The translations under genes were made by a program, and so were the position numbers. Source: an uncultured Bacteroidota bacterium (GTDB lineage: Bacteria > Bacteroidota > Bacteroidia > Flavobacteriales > Flavobacteriaceae). From it: a stretch of DNA of 33,757 nt. The notes beneath the pieces were generated by a model. The model made no database searches and was not told the DNA's origin. It was given only the letters and a program-made list of their open reading frames with translations. The stretch spans positions 1-33,757 of the forward strand of contig CACLGQ010000009.1 of NCBI GenBank assembly GCA_902606555.1. Reading direction: 5' to 3'. Shown one piece after another: positions 7,816 through 16,486 of the stretch; position 1 is the stretch's first letter, and each line of letters opens with the position of its first letter.

Positions 7816-8610
7816 TTAATCCAATGATTTAATCTTTATATTTTTAAATTTTATTGGGTGACTTTCAGATTGCAAAGAAATATATCCTTCACTCAACTTT
7901 TGATCCTTTTTATGGATCATATTTTCAGGTAGCCTGCCATCATCACCATATCTCAAATTAGTGTAAGTTAAAACAGTTTTTCCGTTTATAAGGTGTTGAG
8001 CTATTGAATCGGAGTAAACAATAATTTCTGCCTCTACCCAATCGTCATTGTCATAAGTATCAGAATTAGAACTTGTACAATGTTTTTTTACTTTTTTAAA
8101 ATTCATATCAACATCGGTTCCAGGTGTACAAAGGTTTCCAGTAGGTCTTTCTCCAGTTCCAAGACCACCTAAAAACTGCGTTTCAATGCTAACAGGAAAT
8201 GGTTGATCCATTAACATGGTTTCTGGATGTTGACTGTGAAACATAACACCGCTATTTTTAGTTGCCCAGCCCTCTCCACCTTTAGCTTGCTGATCAAAAA
8301 ATTTGTACTCAAGTTTTAAATGATAATTCTTAAATTTTTTCTTTGTGTAATATAAATGTCCATATCTAAAATCAAAATTTTCGTAGTTTTCATATGAGAC
8401 TTGAATTTCTCCATCCTTAACTTTAAATGTATTCCCAAAATTTTCACCAGATGGATAGCCTTTAATTTTAACAGTCCAACCATCTAAGTCTTTACCATTA
8501 AAAAGGTATTCCCAATCATCATTTGGTTCAGTACTATTTGATGGCCAAAAAATCCATACAAATGATGAAAAAAAAATTAAAACAGTTATTACTTTATAAA
8601 TGTATTTCAT
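7816..8610 (-). CDS. DUF1080 (3-keto-disaccharide hydrolase-like) exported protein
   Basis: This 264-residue protein has an N-terminal hydrophobic segment (about 6-22) and then the DUF1080 start signature 'YLFNGKDLDGWTVKIKG'. Further family features are 'FKVKDGEIQVSYE', 'NSGVMFHSQHPE', 'PVSIETQFLGGLGTG' and a late 'GYISLQSESHPIKFKNI'. The fold is a concanavalin-like beta-sandwich; characterised members hydrolyse 3-keto sugars or glucosides, others are uncharacterised. It should act in the periplasm. It is the first protein gene of a minus-strand run, only 17 bases downstream of tRNA-Gly with no terminator between, and one base ahead of the next gene. Substrate cannot be told from sequence. 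Confidence 0.9.
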   Translation of the reverse strand: MKYIYKVITVLIFFSSFVWIFWPSNSTEPNDDWEYLFNGKDLDGWTVKIKGYPSGENFGNTFKVKDGEIQVSYENYENFDFRYGHLYYTKKKFKNYHLKLEYKFFDQQAKGGEGWATKNSGVMFHSQHPETMLMDQPFPVSIETQFLGGLGTGERPTGNLCTPGTDVDMNFKKVKKHCTSSNSDTYDNDDWVEAEIIVYSDSIAQHLINGKTVLTYTNLRYGDDGRLPENMIHKKDQKLSEGYISLQSESHPIKFKNIKIKSLD

Positions 8611-8627
8611 TATATAATTAGTTTATG

Positions 8628-8700
8628 AGCGGGAGACCGGGATCGAACCGGCGACATTCAGCTTGGAAGGCTGACGCTCTACCAACTGAGCTACTCCCGC
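8628..8700 (-). tRNA. tRNA-Gly (anticodon TCC)
   Basis: A 73-base cloverleaf read on the minus strand: acceptor GCGGGAG pairs with CTCCCGC, the D arm is GCTC/GAGC, the anticodon stem TCAGC/GCTGA holds the loop CTTCCAA with anticodon TCC, and the T arm GCCGG/CCGGT holds TTCGAAC. The discriminator base is T and no CCA is encoded. It is 17 bases upstream of the DUF1080 gene on the same strand. Confidence 0.98.
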
Positions 8701-8740
8701 AAAAAAAATTTTATTTATTTTAACAAATTAATTTCTATCA

Positions 8741-9181
8741 TTGAATTTAACTATAAAATTGATTAAATCAAATGAGCTTTTATTTTTAAGAAGTAAAATT
8801 CTTAGAAATGACCTAGATCCTAATAAATGTAGATTTATGGGAGATGATTTTATTGATACTTATCACCTAGGAGCCTTTAATTTAAATAATCTTGTTGGTG
8901 GAGTAACTCTTATAAATAATAAATGTGAAAAAATGGAAATTAAAAATTGTTATCAAATGAGGGGACTATGTGTTGATGACTCATTTCAAAACAGAGGAAT
9001 TGGAAAAAAACTAGTTAAAAAAGTTGAAGAAAAGTTAAAAAAATTAAAAATTGATAATGTTTGGATGAATGCAAGAGAATCTGCTATTCAATTTTATTTG
9101 AATTTAAATTATACAAACACAAATATTAAGTATTCTATTGGGCAAATTGGTCTTCATTTTCTAATGTATAAAAAACTATGA
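8741..9181 (+). CDS. GNAT family N-acetyltransferase
   Basis: This 146-residue protein has the GNAT core. Strand 4 is 'MRGLCVDDSF', followed by the acetyl-CoA pyrophosphate loop Q-N-R-G-I-G (residues 83-88), 'KKLVKKVEE', and the late 'WMNARESAIQFYLNLNY' element. The N-terminal 'ELLFLRSKILR' and 'HLGAF' match small ElaA/YjcF-like acetyltransferases. The start is TTG at 8741: no ATG occurs upstream in frame, and the first in-frame ATG (residue 33) would remove the first strands. Substrate unknown. Its TGA overlaps the next ATG (9178-9181), so it is coupled to the VanY-type peptidase gene. A 40-base gap separates it from the divergent tRNA. Confidence 0.88.
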   Translation: MNLTIKLIKSNELLFLRSKILRNDLDPNKCRFMGDDFIDTYHLGAFNLNNLVGGVTLINNKCEKMEIKNCYQMRGLCVDDSFQNRGIGKKLVKKVEEKLKKLKIDNVWMNARESAIQFYLNLNYTNTNIKYSIGQIGLHFLMYKKL

Positions 9182-9891
9182 TAGATTATAAATTAGTATG
9201 TTTGATATTCTTAGCTTTTGGATTTAATACAATGAAATCTCAAAATATTAATTATAAAACATTGTTAGGAATTGAGCATTCCAATTTAGTAGGTGATTCA
9301 TTACAACTAGAGAAAAATACATTCATTGCATTTGAAAAAATGAAAAAAGCAGCTTTAAATGATGGAATAAAAATAAAAGTTGTTTCAGGATTTCGTGATT
9401 TTAAAAGACAAAAAGAAATATGGAATAATAAATTTTTAAAATTTACCAAAGAGAATAACTTTAGTGGGATTGATGCCATAAATGAAATTATTCGTTTCTC
9501 AACTATTCCAGGTACCTCAAGACACCACTGGGGAACTGAAATTGATGTAATAGATGAAAAATATAAAAATGAAAAAAATCCATTGATGTCATATAAATAT
9601 GAAAAAGATGGAATTTTTTCAAAATTAAAAAAGTGGATGGACGAGAATTCAGAAAAATTTGGTTTTTACCTAGTTTACACTAATAATCCAAAAAGAGGGG
9701 GTTTTGAATATGAACCTTGGCATTATACTTATCTGCCAACCTCAAAAAAATATCTTAATGAATTTTTAAAAATTGATATAATTGAAATCATATCAAAAAT
9801 TGATATTGAGGGTAAGGATTTATTTACTAAAAATTTTATTGAAGATTATTTCAATAACAATATTCTACAAATTAATCCTGATTTGAAATAA
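9178..9891 (+). CDS. D-alanyl-D-alanine carboxypeptidase, VanY/M15B type
   Basis: This 237-residue exported peptidase has a signal segment (about 4-21, ending 'MKSQ'). The M15 motifs are clear: 'VVSGFRDFKRQKEIW' near 68-82, the zinc motif S-R-H-H-W-G-T-E-I-D (His116 and Asp123 as ligands), and E-P-W-H-Y (Glu179 catalytic, His182 third ligand). Such enzymes cut the terminal D-Ala from peptidoglycan stem peptides in the periplasm. About 45 residues after the catalytic motifs are unassigned. Vancomycin resistance is not implied: no vanHAX-like genes are nearby, and this family serves ordinary wall remodelling. The gpmI promoter's -33 element lies in its last codons. Confidence 0.9.
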   Translation: MIDYKLVCLIFLAFGFNTMKSQNINYKTLLGIEHSNLVGDSLQLEKNTFIAFEKMKKAALNDGIKIKVVSGFRDFKRQKEIWNNKFLKFTKENNFSGIDAINEIIRFSTIPGTSRHHWGTEIDVIDEKYKNEKNPLMSYKYEKDGIFSKLKKWMDENSEKFGFYLVYTNNPKRGGFEYEPWHYTYLPTSKKYLNEFLKIDIIEIISKIDIEGKDLFTKNFIEDYFNNNILQINPDLK

Positions 9892-9910
9892 TATTTAATA
9901 ACTAAATTTG
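9882..9910 (+). promoter_or_regulatory. Bacteroidota-type promoter for the gpmI operon
   Basis: TTTG at 9882-9885, a spacer of 17 bases, then TAAATTTG at 9903-9910, an exact match to the TTTG/TAnnTTTG promoter pattern of Bacteroidota. Transcription should begin about 5 bases later, 10-12 bases ahead of the TTG start at 9926. The upstream element lies within the end of the preceding gene. Confidence 0.75.
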
Positions 9911-9925
9911 CAGATATAAGATAAT

Positions 9926-11446
9926 TTGAAAAAGCAAAAGAAATTAATTCTCTTGATTCTAGATGGCTGGGGTATTTCGGATGATAAAAAAACATCTGCC
10001 ATAGCTAATGCTAACACTCCTTACTATGATCACTTGATTGATAGTTATCCTAATGCTAAATTAATAACACATGGAGAAAGTGTAGGCCTTCCTAAAAACC
10101 AAATGGGGAATAGTGAAGTTGGCCACATTAATATTGGGGCAGGAAGAGTTGTTTTTCAAGAGTTAGCAAAAATTAATAATGATATAAACAATGGGATTTT
10201 TAGAGAAAATCAAAAATTAAATGAAGAGATTGATCGCGCAATTTTACATGATAAAAATATTCACTTAATTGGATTAACGTCTGATGGTGGTGTTCACTCT
10301 CATATATCACATCTATATGAGATCATCAATGTTTTAGAGAAAAAAAATGCAAAAAATTCTTTCATCCATGCATTCACAGATGGAAGAGATGTTGATCCAA
10401 AATCAGGAATAAAAAATATCCAAGAAGTTTTAAATTTTATAAAAGATAAAAATATTGAATTAGCATCAGTTTGTGGAAGATACTTTTCAATGGACAGAGA
10501 TAAAAGATGGAATCGTATAAAAAAGGCTTACGATCTTTTGGTTCATGGTATTGGTAAAAATTCAGTATCGGCACTAAATTCAATCCAAGAAAGTTACAAT
10601 CAAGGTACTACTGATGAATTTATAGAGCCAATAGTGATGATGAATAGAGATAAACCAATGGCTCAAATCAAAGATGGAGATCTTGTTATCTTTTTTAATT
10701 TTAGAACTGATAGGGGAAGACAACTAACCGAAGTTTTGACTCAATATGATTTAGATGATTTAGATTTAAAAAAAATGAATTTAAATTTTCTAACAATGAC
10801 AAAATATAGTGATGAATATAAGGGTATTTCAACAATTTATGAAAATGAAAATTTAAGAGATACACTTGGTGAAGTTTTAGCAAGTAATAATATAAAGCAA
10901 ATAAGAATTGCTGAGACTGAAAAATATCCACATGTTACATTCTTTTTTAATGGTGGGTCTGAAGAAGAATTTAGAAATGAAAAAAGAATTTTATGTCAAT
11001 CACCAAAAGTTGCAACATATGATTTAAAGCCTGAAATGAGTGCTAATAATATTACAAAAGCAATAATTCCAGAGATTAATAATATTAATACTGACTTTAT
11101 CTGCTTGAATTTTGCAAATCCTGATATGGTTGGTCACACAGGTAATTTTAGTGCAGCTGTAAAAGCTTGTGAGACCGTAGATCAATGTACTAAAGCAGTT
11201 GTTACAGAAGCAATTAAAAATAAATACTCAGTAATGATAATTGCAGATCATGGTAACAGTGACATGATGATAAATGAAGATGGCAGTCCCAATACTGCTC
11301 ATACAATAAATCCAGTACCAATTATCGTTATTGATGAAAATGTGGCTAAAGTAAAAGATGGGATACTTGCAGACATAGCTCCAACAATTTTAAAAATTAT
11401 GAATATAGATAAACCGTCATTGATGACAGGAGATTGTTTAGTATGA
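9926..11446 (+). CDS. gpmI: 2,3-bisphosphoglycerate-independent phosphoglycerate mutase
   Basis: This 506-residue enzyme converts 3-phosphoglycerate to 2-phosphoglycerate in glycolysis and gluconeogenesis, using two metal ions. The alkaline-phosphatase-type site is present: 'ILDGWG' with Asp13, the phosphoserine in 'NQMGNSEVGH' (Ser63), and His124 in 'SDGGVHSH'. The late motifs 'FANPDMVGHTG' and 'IIADHGNSDMM' carry the remaining ligands, and the usual 'MTG' end is present. Length fits the family. The start is TTG at 9926, as no ATG is available before the conserved 'KLILLILDGWG'. It follows a well-formed promoter, and its TGA overlaps the ATG of the thioredoxin-like gene, opening a four-gene operon. 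Confidence 0.96.
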   Translation: MKKQKKLILLILDGWGISDDKKTSAIANANTPYYDHLIDSYPNAKLITHGESVGLPKNQMGNSEVGHINIGAGRVVFQELAKINNDINNGIFRENQKLNEEIDRAILHDKNIHLIGLTSDGGVHSHISHLYEIINVLEKKNAKNSFIHAFTDGRDVDPKSGIKNIQEVLNFIKDKNIELASVCGRYFSMDRDKRWNRIKKAYDLLVHGIGKNSVSALNSIQESYNQGTTDEFIEPIVMMNRDKPMAQIKDGDLVIFFNFRTDRGRQLTEVLTQYDLDDLDLKKMNLNFLTMTKYSDEYKGISTIYENENLRDTLGEVLASNNIKQIRIAETEKYPHVTFFFNGGSEEEFRNEKRILCQSPKVATYDLKPEMSANNITKAIIPEINNINTDFICLNFANPDMVGHTGNFSAAVKACETVDQCTKAVVTEAIKNKYSVMIIADHGNSDMMINEDGSPNTAHTINPVPIIVIDENVAKVKDGILADIAPTILKIMNIDKPSLMTGDCLV

Positions 11447-11988
11447 AAAAAATAATTTTAATAATTCTGATAATTTTTACTTCATGTAAAAATTCTAACA
11501 CTAAAAATAAAGATCATTCAGAATCTGATAAGGATATTGAATATGTTGACTTAATTGGAGATTTTAAAAGAAAAGATTTGATAAAAAGCCCTTACGACTC
11601 ATGGTATATCGAAAACTATGACAACTATGAACTTGATGTTGAAACGGCAAAAAAAATTAAAAAATTGATAAACCGTAAAATATCAATCAAAGTTATAATG
11701 GGAACATGGTGCAGTGACAGCAGAGATAATGTGCCAAGATTTTTTAAATTAATGGATTACCTAAAATTTAGCGATAGACGAATCGAATTGATTGGACTCG
11801 ATGTTGACAAAAAAAATCCAAATGAAGATGAACTAAAATATGATATAATCAATATCCCAACTTTTATTTTTTACAAAAATGGAGAAGAAATTAATAGGAT
11901 TGTGGAATTAACAATTGAATCAATTGAAAAAGATATTTTAAAAATTCTTGATGGATCCGGATATGAAAATGCATATTATGGATTCTAA
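11443..11988 (+). CDS. Thioredoxin-like lipoprotein with a one-cysteine active site
   Basis: This 181-residue protein begins with a lipoprotein signal (lipobox F-T-S-C, Cys15). A thioredoxin-like domain covers about 75-175: 'SIKVIMGTWCSDSRDNVPRFF' gives Trp89-Cys90 followed by S-D-S, not the C-x-x-C of a dithiol oxidoreductase. The cis-proline loop 'INIPTFIFY' (Pro139) is intact. A thiol function relying on Cys90 alone, or a partner-binding role, is possible. I chose the ATG at 11443, which overlaps the gpmI stop by four bases and gives a standard signal peptide; a TTG nine bases upstream is unlikely. It overlaps the start of map by 11 bases. Confidence 0.85.
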   Translation: MKKIILIILIIFTSCKNSNTKNKDHSESDKDIEYVDLIGDFKRKDLIKSPYDSWYIENYDNYELDVETAKKIKKLINRKISIKVIMGTWCSDSRDNVPRFFKLMDYLKFSDRRIELIGLDVDKKNPNEDELKYDIINIPTFIFYKNGEEINRIVELTIESIEKDILKILDGSGYENAYYGF

Positions 11989-12808
11989 AAAGATAATTTT
12001 AAAATCCATTGATGAAATTAAACTCATGCATGAAAGTGCACAACTAGTTTCTAAAACCTTAGGCTTAATTGCAAAAGAGATTAAGCCTGGAATTACCACA
12101 CTTTTTCTAGATAAATTAGCTGAGGAATTTATTAGAGATAATGGAGGAAAACCTGGGTTTTTAGGAATGTATGATTTCCCAAATACTTTATGCGTTAGTC
12201 CAAACTACGAGGTTGTTCATGGTATCCCGAATAACAAACCCCTTTTCGATGGTGATATTATTTCAATTGATTGTGGTGTGCTAAAAAATGGTTTTTATGG
12301 AGATCATGCATATACTTTTAAAATTGGTCAGGTAAGTGATAAAGTTGAAAAGCTTCTAGATACTGCACTTGAGTCTCTATACATTGGAATTCAAGAATTT
12401 AAATTGGGTAATCGAGTTGGAGATATCAGTCACGCAATCCAAACACATAATGAATCAAATGGTTATGGTGTCGTAAGAGAATTAGTTGGTCACGGACTAG
12501 GTAAAGATTTACACGAAGCTCCTGAAATTCCAAATTATGGTAAAAAGGGTAATGGAAAAAAATTTGAAAATGGGATGGTTGTAGCTATCGAACCAATGAT
12601 AAATATGGGAACAGAAAAAGTTGTTTTTTTAAAGGATGGATGGACAGTTGAAACTGCTGACAAACTTCCTAGTGTTCACTTCGAACATGATGTCGCTTTA
12701 ATAGATGGTAAGCCTAGACTCCTATCAACTTTTGATTTTATATATGAATCTTTAGGCGTAAAATCAGATGAAGAAAATGAATTCAAGTGGAATGAAGCAA
12801 GTAGTTAA
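11978..12808 (+). CDS. map: Methionine aminopeptidase, type I
   Basis: This 276-residue enzyme removes the initiator methionine from nascent proteins. Numbered from the chosen start, the five metal ligands are Asp98 ('SIDCGV'), Asp109 ('GDHAYTF'), His172 ('VGHGLG'), Glu205 ('AIEPM') and Glu236 ('HFEHDVAL'); His81 in 'VVHGIP' is also conserved. The tail of about 25 residues after 'KPRLLSTF' is common in Bacteroidota forms. In-frame starts exist upstream (TTG 11948, ATG 11951 and 11963), but ATG 11978 fits the family N-terminus 'IILKSIDEIKLMHES' and leaves only an 11-base overlap with the thioredoxin-like gene. It overlaps the following methyltransferase gene. Confidence 0.95.
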   Translation: MDSKKIILKSIDEIKLMHESAQLVSKTLGLIAKEIKPGITTLFLDKLAEEFIRDNGGKPGFLGMYDFPNTLCVSPNYEVVHGIPNNKPLFDGDIISIDCGVLKNGFYGDHAYTFKIGQVSDKVEKLLDTALESLYIGIQEFKLGNRVGDISHAIQTHNESNGYGVVRELVGHGLGKDLHEAPEIPNYGKKGNGKKFENGMVVAIEPMINMGTEKVVFLKDGWTVETADKLPSVHFEHDVALIDGKPRLLSTFDFIYESLGVKSDEENEFKWNEASS

Positions 12809-13559
12809 ATTCTTACTAAATAATTTTCCAAGAGGTTTTCTTATAAGATCAAGTATTGCACTCAGACCATTATTTAATTTTTTGCTCTCTGGACAAAAAT
12901 TTATTGATCCAATAAATGAAAGGTCTTACTCAAAATTTTTTCCATACGGTTATAATAGTCCAAGGAAAAATGCTCTTTCGTTGGGTACATTATCACTAGA
13001 GAGACATAGATTATTATGGTTATACTTAAAGAATGAAACCTCCTTTTTTCAAGAAAATAATAAAATACTTCATGTTGCACCTGAGCAATGCTACTATAAT
13101 TTTTTTAAAAAATATTTCAAAAATTATATCACCGTTGATCTTGACTCTCCTCTAGCAGAATACAAAGCTGATGTTTGTGATATGCCATTTGAAAGTAATT
13201 CATTTGATTTTATATTATGTAATCATGTTCTAGAACATGTTTACGATGATGAATTGGCAATTATTGAATTAAGAAGAGTTTTGAAAAAAAATGGTATGGC
13301 AATTTTACAAGTTCCTTTGAACTTAAATTTGAAAAAGACAATTGATGGAAGGGATATAAATGATATTAAAAAAAGAAATGAATTATTTGGTCAATATGAT
13401 CACTTGAGAATTTATGGAGCTGATTTTTTTGATAAAATTAAAAGTCTTGGATTTAAGGTAAATAGAATACGTTACTGTGAAAATCTATCTAAATATGAAA
13501 TTAAAAAATATGGGTTAGTTGAGGATGAAATTATTCCTGTATGTATTAAGGTTGAATAA
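12792..13559 (+). CDS. Class I SAM-dependent methyltransferase
   Basis: About 255 residues. The Rossmann core is 'KILHVAPEQCYYNFF', then 'YITVDLDSPLAEYKADVCDMPF' with the acidic residue binding the SAM ribose, then 'FDFILCNHVLEHVYDDELAI' and 'LRRVLKKNGMAILQVPL'. This matches the Methyltransf_11 group. The first 70 residues are basic and hydrophobic. Substrate unknown. ATG 12792 fits the N-terminus 'MKQVVKFLLNNFPRG'; two other in-frame ATG codons (12768, 12777) lie further inside map. It ends the gpmI operon. Its stop lies 14 bases inside the convergent apbE gene (13546-13559). A fixed link to map is known to me from flavobacterial genomes, but not its meaning. Confidence 0.85.
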   Translation: MKQVVKFLLNNFPRGFLIRSSIALRPLFNFLLSGQKFIDPINERSYSKFFPYGYNSPRKNALSLGTLSLERHRLLWLYLKNETSFFQENNKILHVAPEQCYYNFFKKYFKNYITVDLDSPLAEYKADVCDMPFESNSFDFILCNHVLEHVYDDELAIIELRRVLKKNGMAILQVPLNLNLKKTIDGRDINDIKKRNELFGQYDHLRIYGADFFDKIKSLGFKVNRIRYCENLSKYEIKKYGLVEDEIIPVCIKVE

Positions 13560-14580
13560 CTAATTTTTTAAATCCATCAGACATATATTCAGATAAATTA
13601 TTATCAGAATCTAAATAAATTATATAGGCTTCTATTTCATCATTATTTTCAGTCAAGCTTATTGAATAATCTAAATTCCCAACCATCATTGCAGTTGCAT
13701 ATGCATCAGCTGTAAAACAAGATTCAGAAATTACAGAGGCACTCAAAATATTGGTTTGCTGAGATTGACCATTAATTGGGTTCAAAGTATGGACATATTT
13801 TTCACCACTTTTCGGGTCAACTCTATAATTTCTATAATTTCCAGAAGAGGCAATTGAAATATTATTCAATTGAATTTTTTTAGTTATTACATCGCCATAT
13901 TTATTTTTTTCAGGATTTTCAATTCCAATTTTCCAAAAACTATCCTTAAAATGATTCTTACCTTTAGATCGTAATTCACCACCAATGTTAATCATATAAT
14001 CGGTTACCCCATTTGTGTCAAACATTTCTGCAATAATATCAACTGCATAACCTTTAGCTATAGCGTTAAAATCTAGTTTAGTTAATAAATTTTGTTTTAA
14101 TACTTTATTATTAGAAATTGATACTTTATCAAAACCGACTGATTTTAAAATAACTAAAATTTGATTTTGATCAATATCATTTATTTCTTTGTTTGGACCA
14201 AAGCCATAGTATTCAAGCAATTCACCAATAGTCGGATCAAATAGTCCAGCTGTTTTTTGAAATATCACTTTGGATTTATTAAATACATCAATAAATAACT
14301 CATCAACAATAACGTCTTCATTTTTATTAACTCTGGATATTATTGAGCTACCGATGTAAGTAGATAATGAATTATTGAATGTTGAAAAAATTGAGTCTAG
14401 ATCAGATTGTTTGATTGAGTCTTTAGTATGACTAAAAAACTTAATATTATAGTATGTTCCAAAGATGGAACCCTGATATTCTTCATAAGGCTTTTGATAA
14501 TTACAAGAAATTATTAATAACGAAGCTAGTGTTACTAAAAAATATTTTTTAAAACAATAATACTTATTCCCCAAAATCAT
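13546..14580 (-). CDS. apbE: FAD:protein FMN transferase, ApbE lipoprotein
   Basis: This 344-residue enzyme transfers FMN from FAD to a threonine in target proteins, as needed by NqrB and NqrC. A lipoprotein signal ends in I-I-S-C (Cys26), so it acts on the periplasmic side. Family motifs in order: 'GTYYNIKF', '[17 protein letters not shown]', '[15 protein letters not shown]', '[13 protein letters not shown]', 'HTLNPINGQ', and the metal-binding '[15 protein letters not shown]'. It lies directly after nqrF, overlapping it by 17 bases, and so is the seventh gene of the nqr operon; this strongly supports the Nqr flavinylation role. Its end overlaps the convergent methyltransferase gene. Confidence 0.95.
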   Translation of the reverse strand: MILGNKYYCFKKYFLVTLASLLIISCNYQKPYEEYQGSIFGTYYNIKFFSHTKDSIKQSDLDSIFSTFNNSLSTYIGSSIISRVNKNEDVIVDELFIDVFNKSKVIFQKTAGLFDPTIGELLEYYGFGPNKEINDIDQNQILVILKSVGFDKVSISNNKVLKQNLLTKLDFNAIAKGYAVDIIAEMFDTNGVTDYMINIGGELRSKGKNHFKDSFWKIGIENPEKNKYGDVITKKIQLNNISIASSGNYRNYRVDPKSGEKYVHTLNPINGQSQQTNILSASVISESCFTADAYATAMMVGNLDYSISLTENNDEIEAYIIYLDSDNNLSEYMSDGFKKLVIQP

Positions 14581-15862
14581 CGAATCTTATATTTTCAGGC
14601 GGCACACCAAAGTCTAATGCCATTTTATCTACTGCCTTATTCATTAGTGGTGGTCCACAGTAATAAACTTCAATATCCTCAGGTGATTCATGATGATTTA
14701 AATAATTATCTATAACAGCTTGATGAATAAAACCAATAAAGCCGTCTCCTTCCCCTTCTAGACCATCTTTAACTTTCCAATTATCTTCCTCTAGTGGTTC
14801 AGAAAGTGCTATGTGAAACTTAAAATTTGGAAAATCTTTTTCTAAAGCTCTGAAATGATCAACATAGAATAATTCTCTTTTTGATCTTCCTCCATACCAA
14901 AAATTAACTTTTCTACCAGACTTAATAGTTCTAAATAAATGATATAGGTGAGATCTCATTGGTGCCATACCTGCACCTCCTCCAATGTACAACATTTCTG
15001 CATCGGACTCGTTAATAAAAAAGTCTCCGTAAGGACCAGAAATTGTTACTGTGTCACCAGGTTTTTTTGAGAAAACGTAAGTAGAGGCAATTCCAGGATT
15101 AACATCCATCCAAGCATTTTTATTTCTGTCCCAAGGTGGAGTTGCTATTCTAACATTCAACATTATTTCTTTGCCCTCTGCTGGGTAAGATGCCATTGAG
15201 TAAGCTCTATCTACATCTTCATCATTTTTCATTTTTAAATCCCACAAACCAAATTTATCCCACTCTAATTTAAACTTGTTTGGATCATCTGGATGTTCTT
15301 TTGGATGAGAGGTTATATCAATATCTTTATAATTTACCTCACATTTAGGAATTTCTATCTGGATATAACCTCCAGCTTTATATTTCATTTCCTCTGGGAT
15401 CTCAACGACAAATTCCTTAATGAATGAAGCAACATTATAATTTCTAACAACTTTAGCTTTATACTTTTTAATTCCAAATACCTCTTCTGGAACATGAATT
15501 TTCATATCTTCTTTCACCTTAACCTGACAACCTAATCTCCAACCATCTTTAATTTCTTTTCTTGAAAAATGGGGAACTTCTGTCGGTAAAATTTCTCCTC
15601 CACCATCATTTACTATACACTTACATTGAACACATGTTCCACCACCTCCACATGCAGATGGTAAAAAAACTTTATTGTCACCTAAAGTAGACAAAAGGGT
15701 ACTTCCGGAATCAACCTCAATTTCTTTTTCTTCATTTATTAATATTTTTACTGGACCAGATGGAAGAAGTTTAGCCTTAACACCTAATAACATGGCAACC
15801 AAAATAAAAATTATCATTATGAAAATGATGGCGCTAATTAATATGTAAGTATAAACACTCAT
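14564..15862 (-). CDS. nqrF: Na+-NQR subunit F (NADH dehydrogenase, 2Fe-2S and FAD)
   Basis: This 432-residue electron-entry subunit oxidises NADH and passes electrons to the rest of the complex. One N-terminal helix (about 5-27) anchors it. The ferredoxin domain holds the 2Fe-2S cluster on Cys71, Cys77, Cys80 and Cys112 ('[13 protein letters not shown]', 'LGCQV'). The FAD site is 'RAYSMAS' (219-225), and the NADH domain has '[12 protein letters not shown]' (292-303) and '[12 protein letters not shown]' near the end. It follows nqrE by two bases and overlaps apbE. Length is slightly above the usual 407-410; the extra residues lie in the middle (about 180-215). Confidence 0.97.
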   Translation of the reverse strand: MSVYTYILISAIIFIMIIFILVAMLLGVKAKLLPSGPVKILINEEKEIEVDSGSTLLSTLGDNKVFLPSACGGGGTCVQCKCIVNDGGGEILPTEVPHFSRKEIKDGWRLGCQVKVKEDMKIHVPEEVFGIKKYKAKVVRNYNVASFIKEFVVEIPEEMKYKAGGYIQIEIPKCEVNYKDIDITSHPKEHPDDPNKFKLEWDKFGLWDLKMKNDEDVDRAYSMASYPAEGKEIMLNVRIATPPWDRNKNAWMDVNPGIASTYVFSKKPGDTVTISGPYGDFFINESDAEMLYIGGGAGMAPMRSHLYHLFRTIKSGRKVNFWYGGRSKRELFYVDHFRALEKDFPNFKFHIALSEPLEEDNWKVKDGLEGEGDGFIGFIHQAVIDNYLNHHESPEDIEVYYCGPPLMNKAVDKMALDFGVPPENIRFDDFGE

Positions 15863-15864
15863 AG

Positions 15865-16485
15865 TTAAAGTTTGATACCCATAAAACTCATAAAACCGAT
15901 TGCCATTAATCCAGTAATAATGAAAGTTATTCCTAATCCTCTGAGCGGTGCTGGAATATTGGAATATGAAATTTTTTCTCTTATCGCTGCTATACCAACA
16001 ATAGCTAGGAACCAGCCAACCCCAGATCCAAAACCATAAACAGCAGCCTCACTAACTCCTGAAAAATCCTTAATCTGCATAAAAAGAGACCCTCCAAGAA
16101 TTGCACAATTCACGGCAATCAGTGGGAGAAAAATTCCTAATGAGCCGTATAAAGCTGGTGAAAATTTTTCCACAATCATTTCGACTAACTGAACCATGGA
16201 AGCAATAACTGCAATGAACATTATTAAGCTTAAGAAACTAAGGTCAAGCTCAGCGTACTCAGGACCAATCCAGGCTAGAGCACCATCTGAAAGTAAATAC
16301 TCAAAAATTAAATAATTTAGAGGGACTGTTATGGTCAAAACGAAAATAACTGCAAATCCCATTCCAACACCATTTTTTAAGGTTTTTGAGATAGCTAAGT
16401 ATGAACACATTCCTAAAAAATATGCGAATACCATATTTTCAATGAAAATACTTTTTACAAAGAGATTTAAGTATTCTTCTAACAT
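15865..16485 (-). CDS. nqrE: Na+-NQR subunit E
   Basis: This 206-residue integral membrane subunit has six hydrophobic segments. The inverted pair of motifs with the iron-ligand cysteines is clear: '[11 protein letters not shown]' (Cys27) and '[11 protein letters not shown]' (Cys127). With NqrD it forms the intramembrane iron-sulfur site of the sodium pump. It sits one base after nqrD and two bases before nqrF, inside the ordered nqrABCDEF operon. Length and motifs are standard. Confidence 0.97.
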   Translation of the reverse strand: MLEEYLNLFVKSIFIENMVFAYFLGMCSYLAISKTLKNGVGMGFAVIFVLTITVPLNYLIFEYLLSDGALAWIGPEYAELDLSFLSLIMFIAVIASMVQLVEMIVEKFSPALYGSLGIFLPLIAVNCAILGGSLFMQIKDFSGVSEAAVYGFGSGVGWFLAIVGIAAIREKISYSNIPAPLRGLGITFIITGLMAIGFMSFMGIKL

Positions 16486-16486
16486 A

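Noticed and set aside
8628-8700. tRNA-Gly as an attachment site for an integrated element
   Set aside because: No integrase, no repeated tRNA 3' end in the window, and ordinary genes on both sides.
9178-9891. VanY-type peptidase as a vancomycin-resistance gene
   Set aside because: No vanHAX or regulator genes nearby; M15B carboxypeptidases are common wall enzymes, and Gram-negative bacteria are not the target of this resistance.
11434-11442. TTG start nine bases upstream for the thioredoxin-like lipoprotein
   Set aside because: The ATG at 11443 gives a standard lipoprotein signal and the usual ATGA overlap with gpmI.
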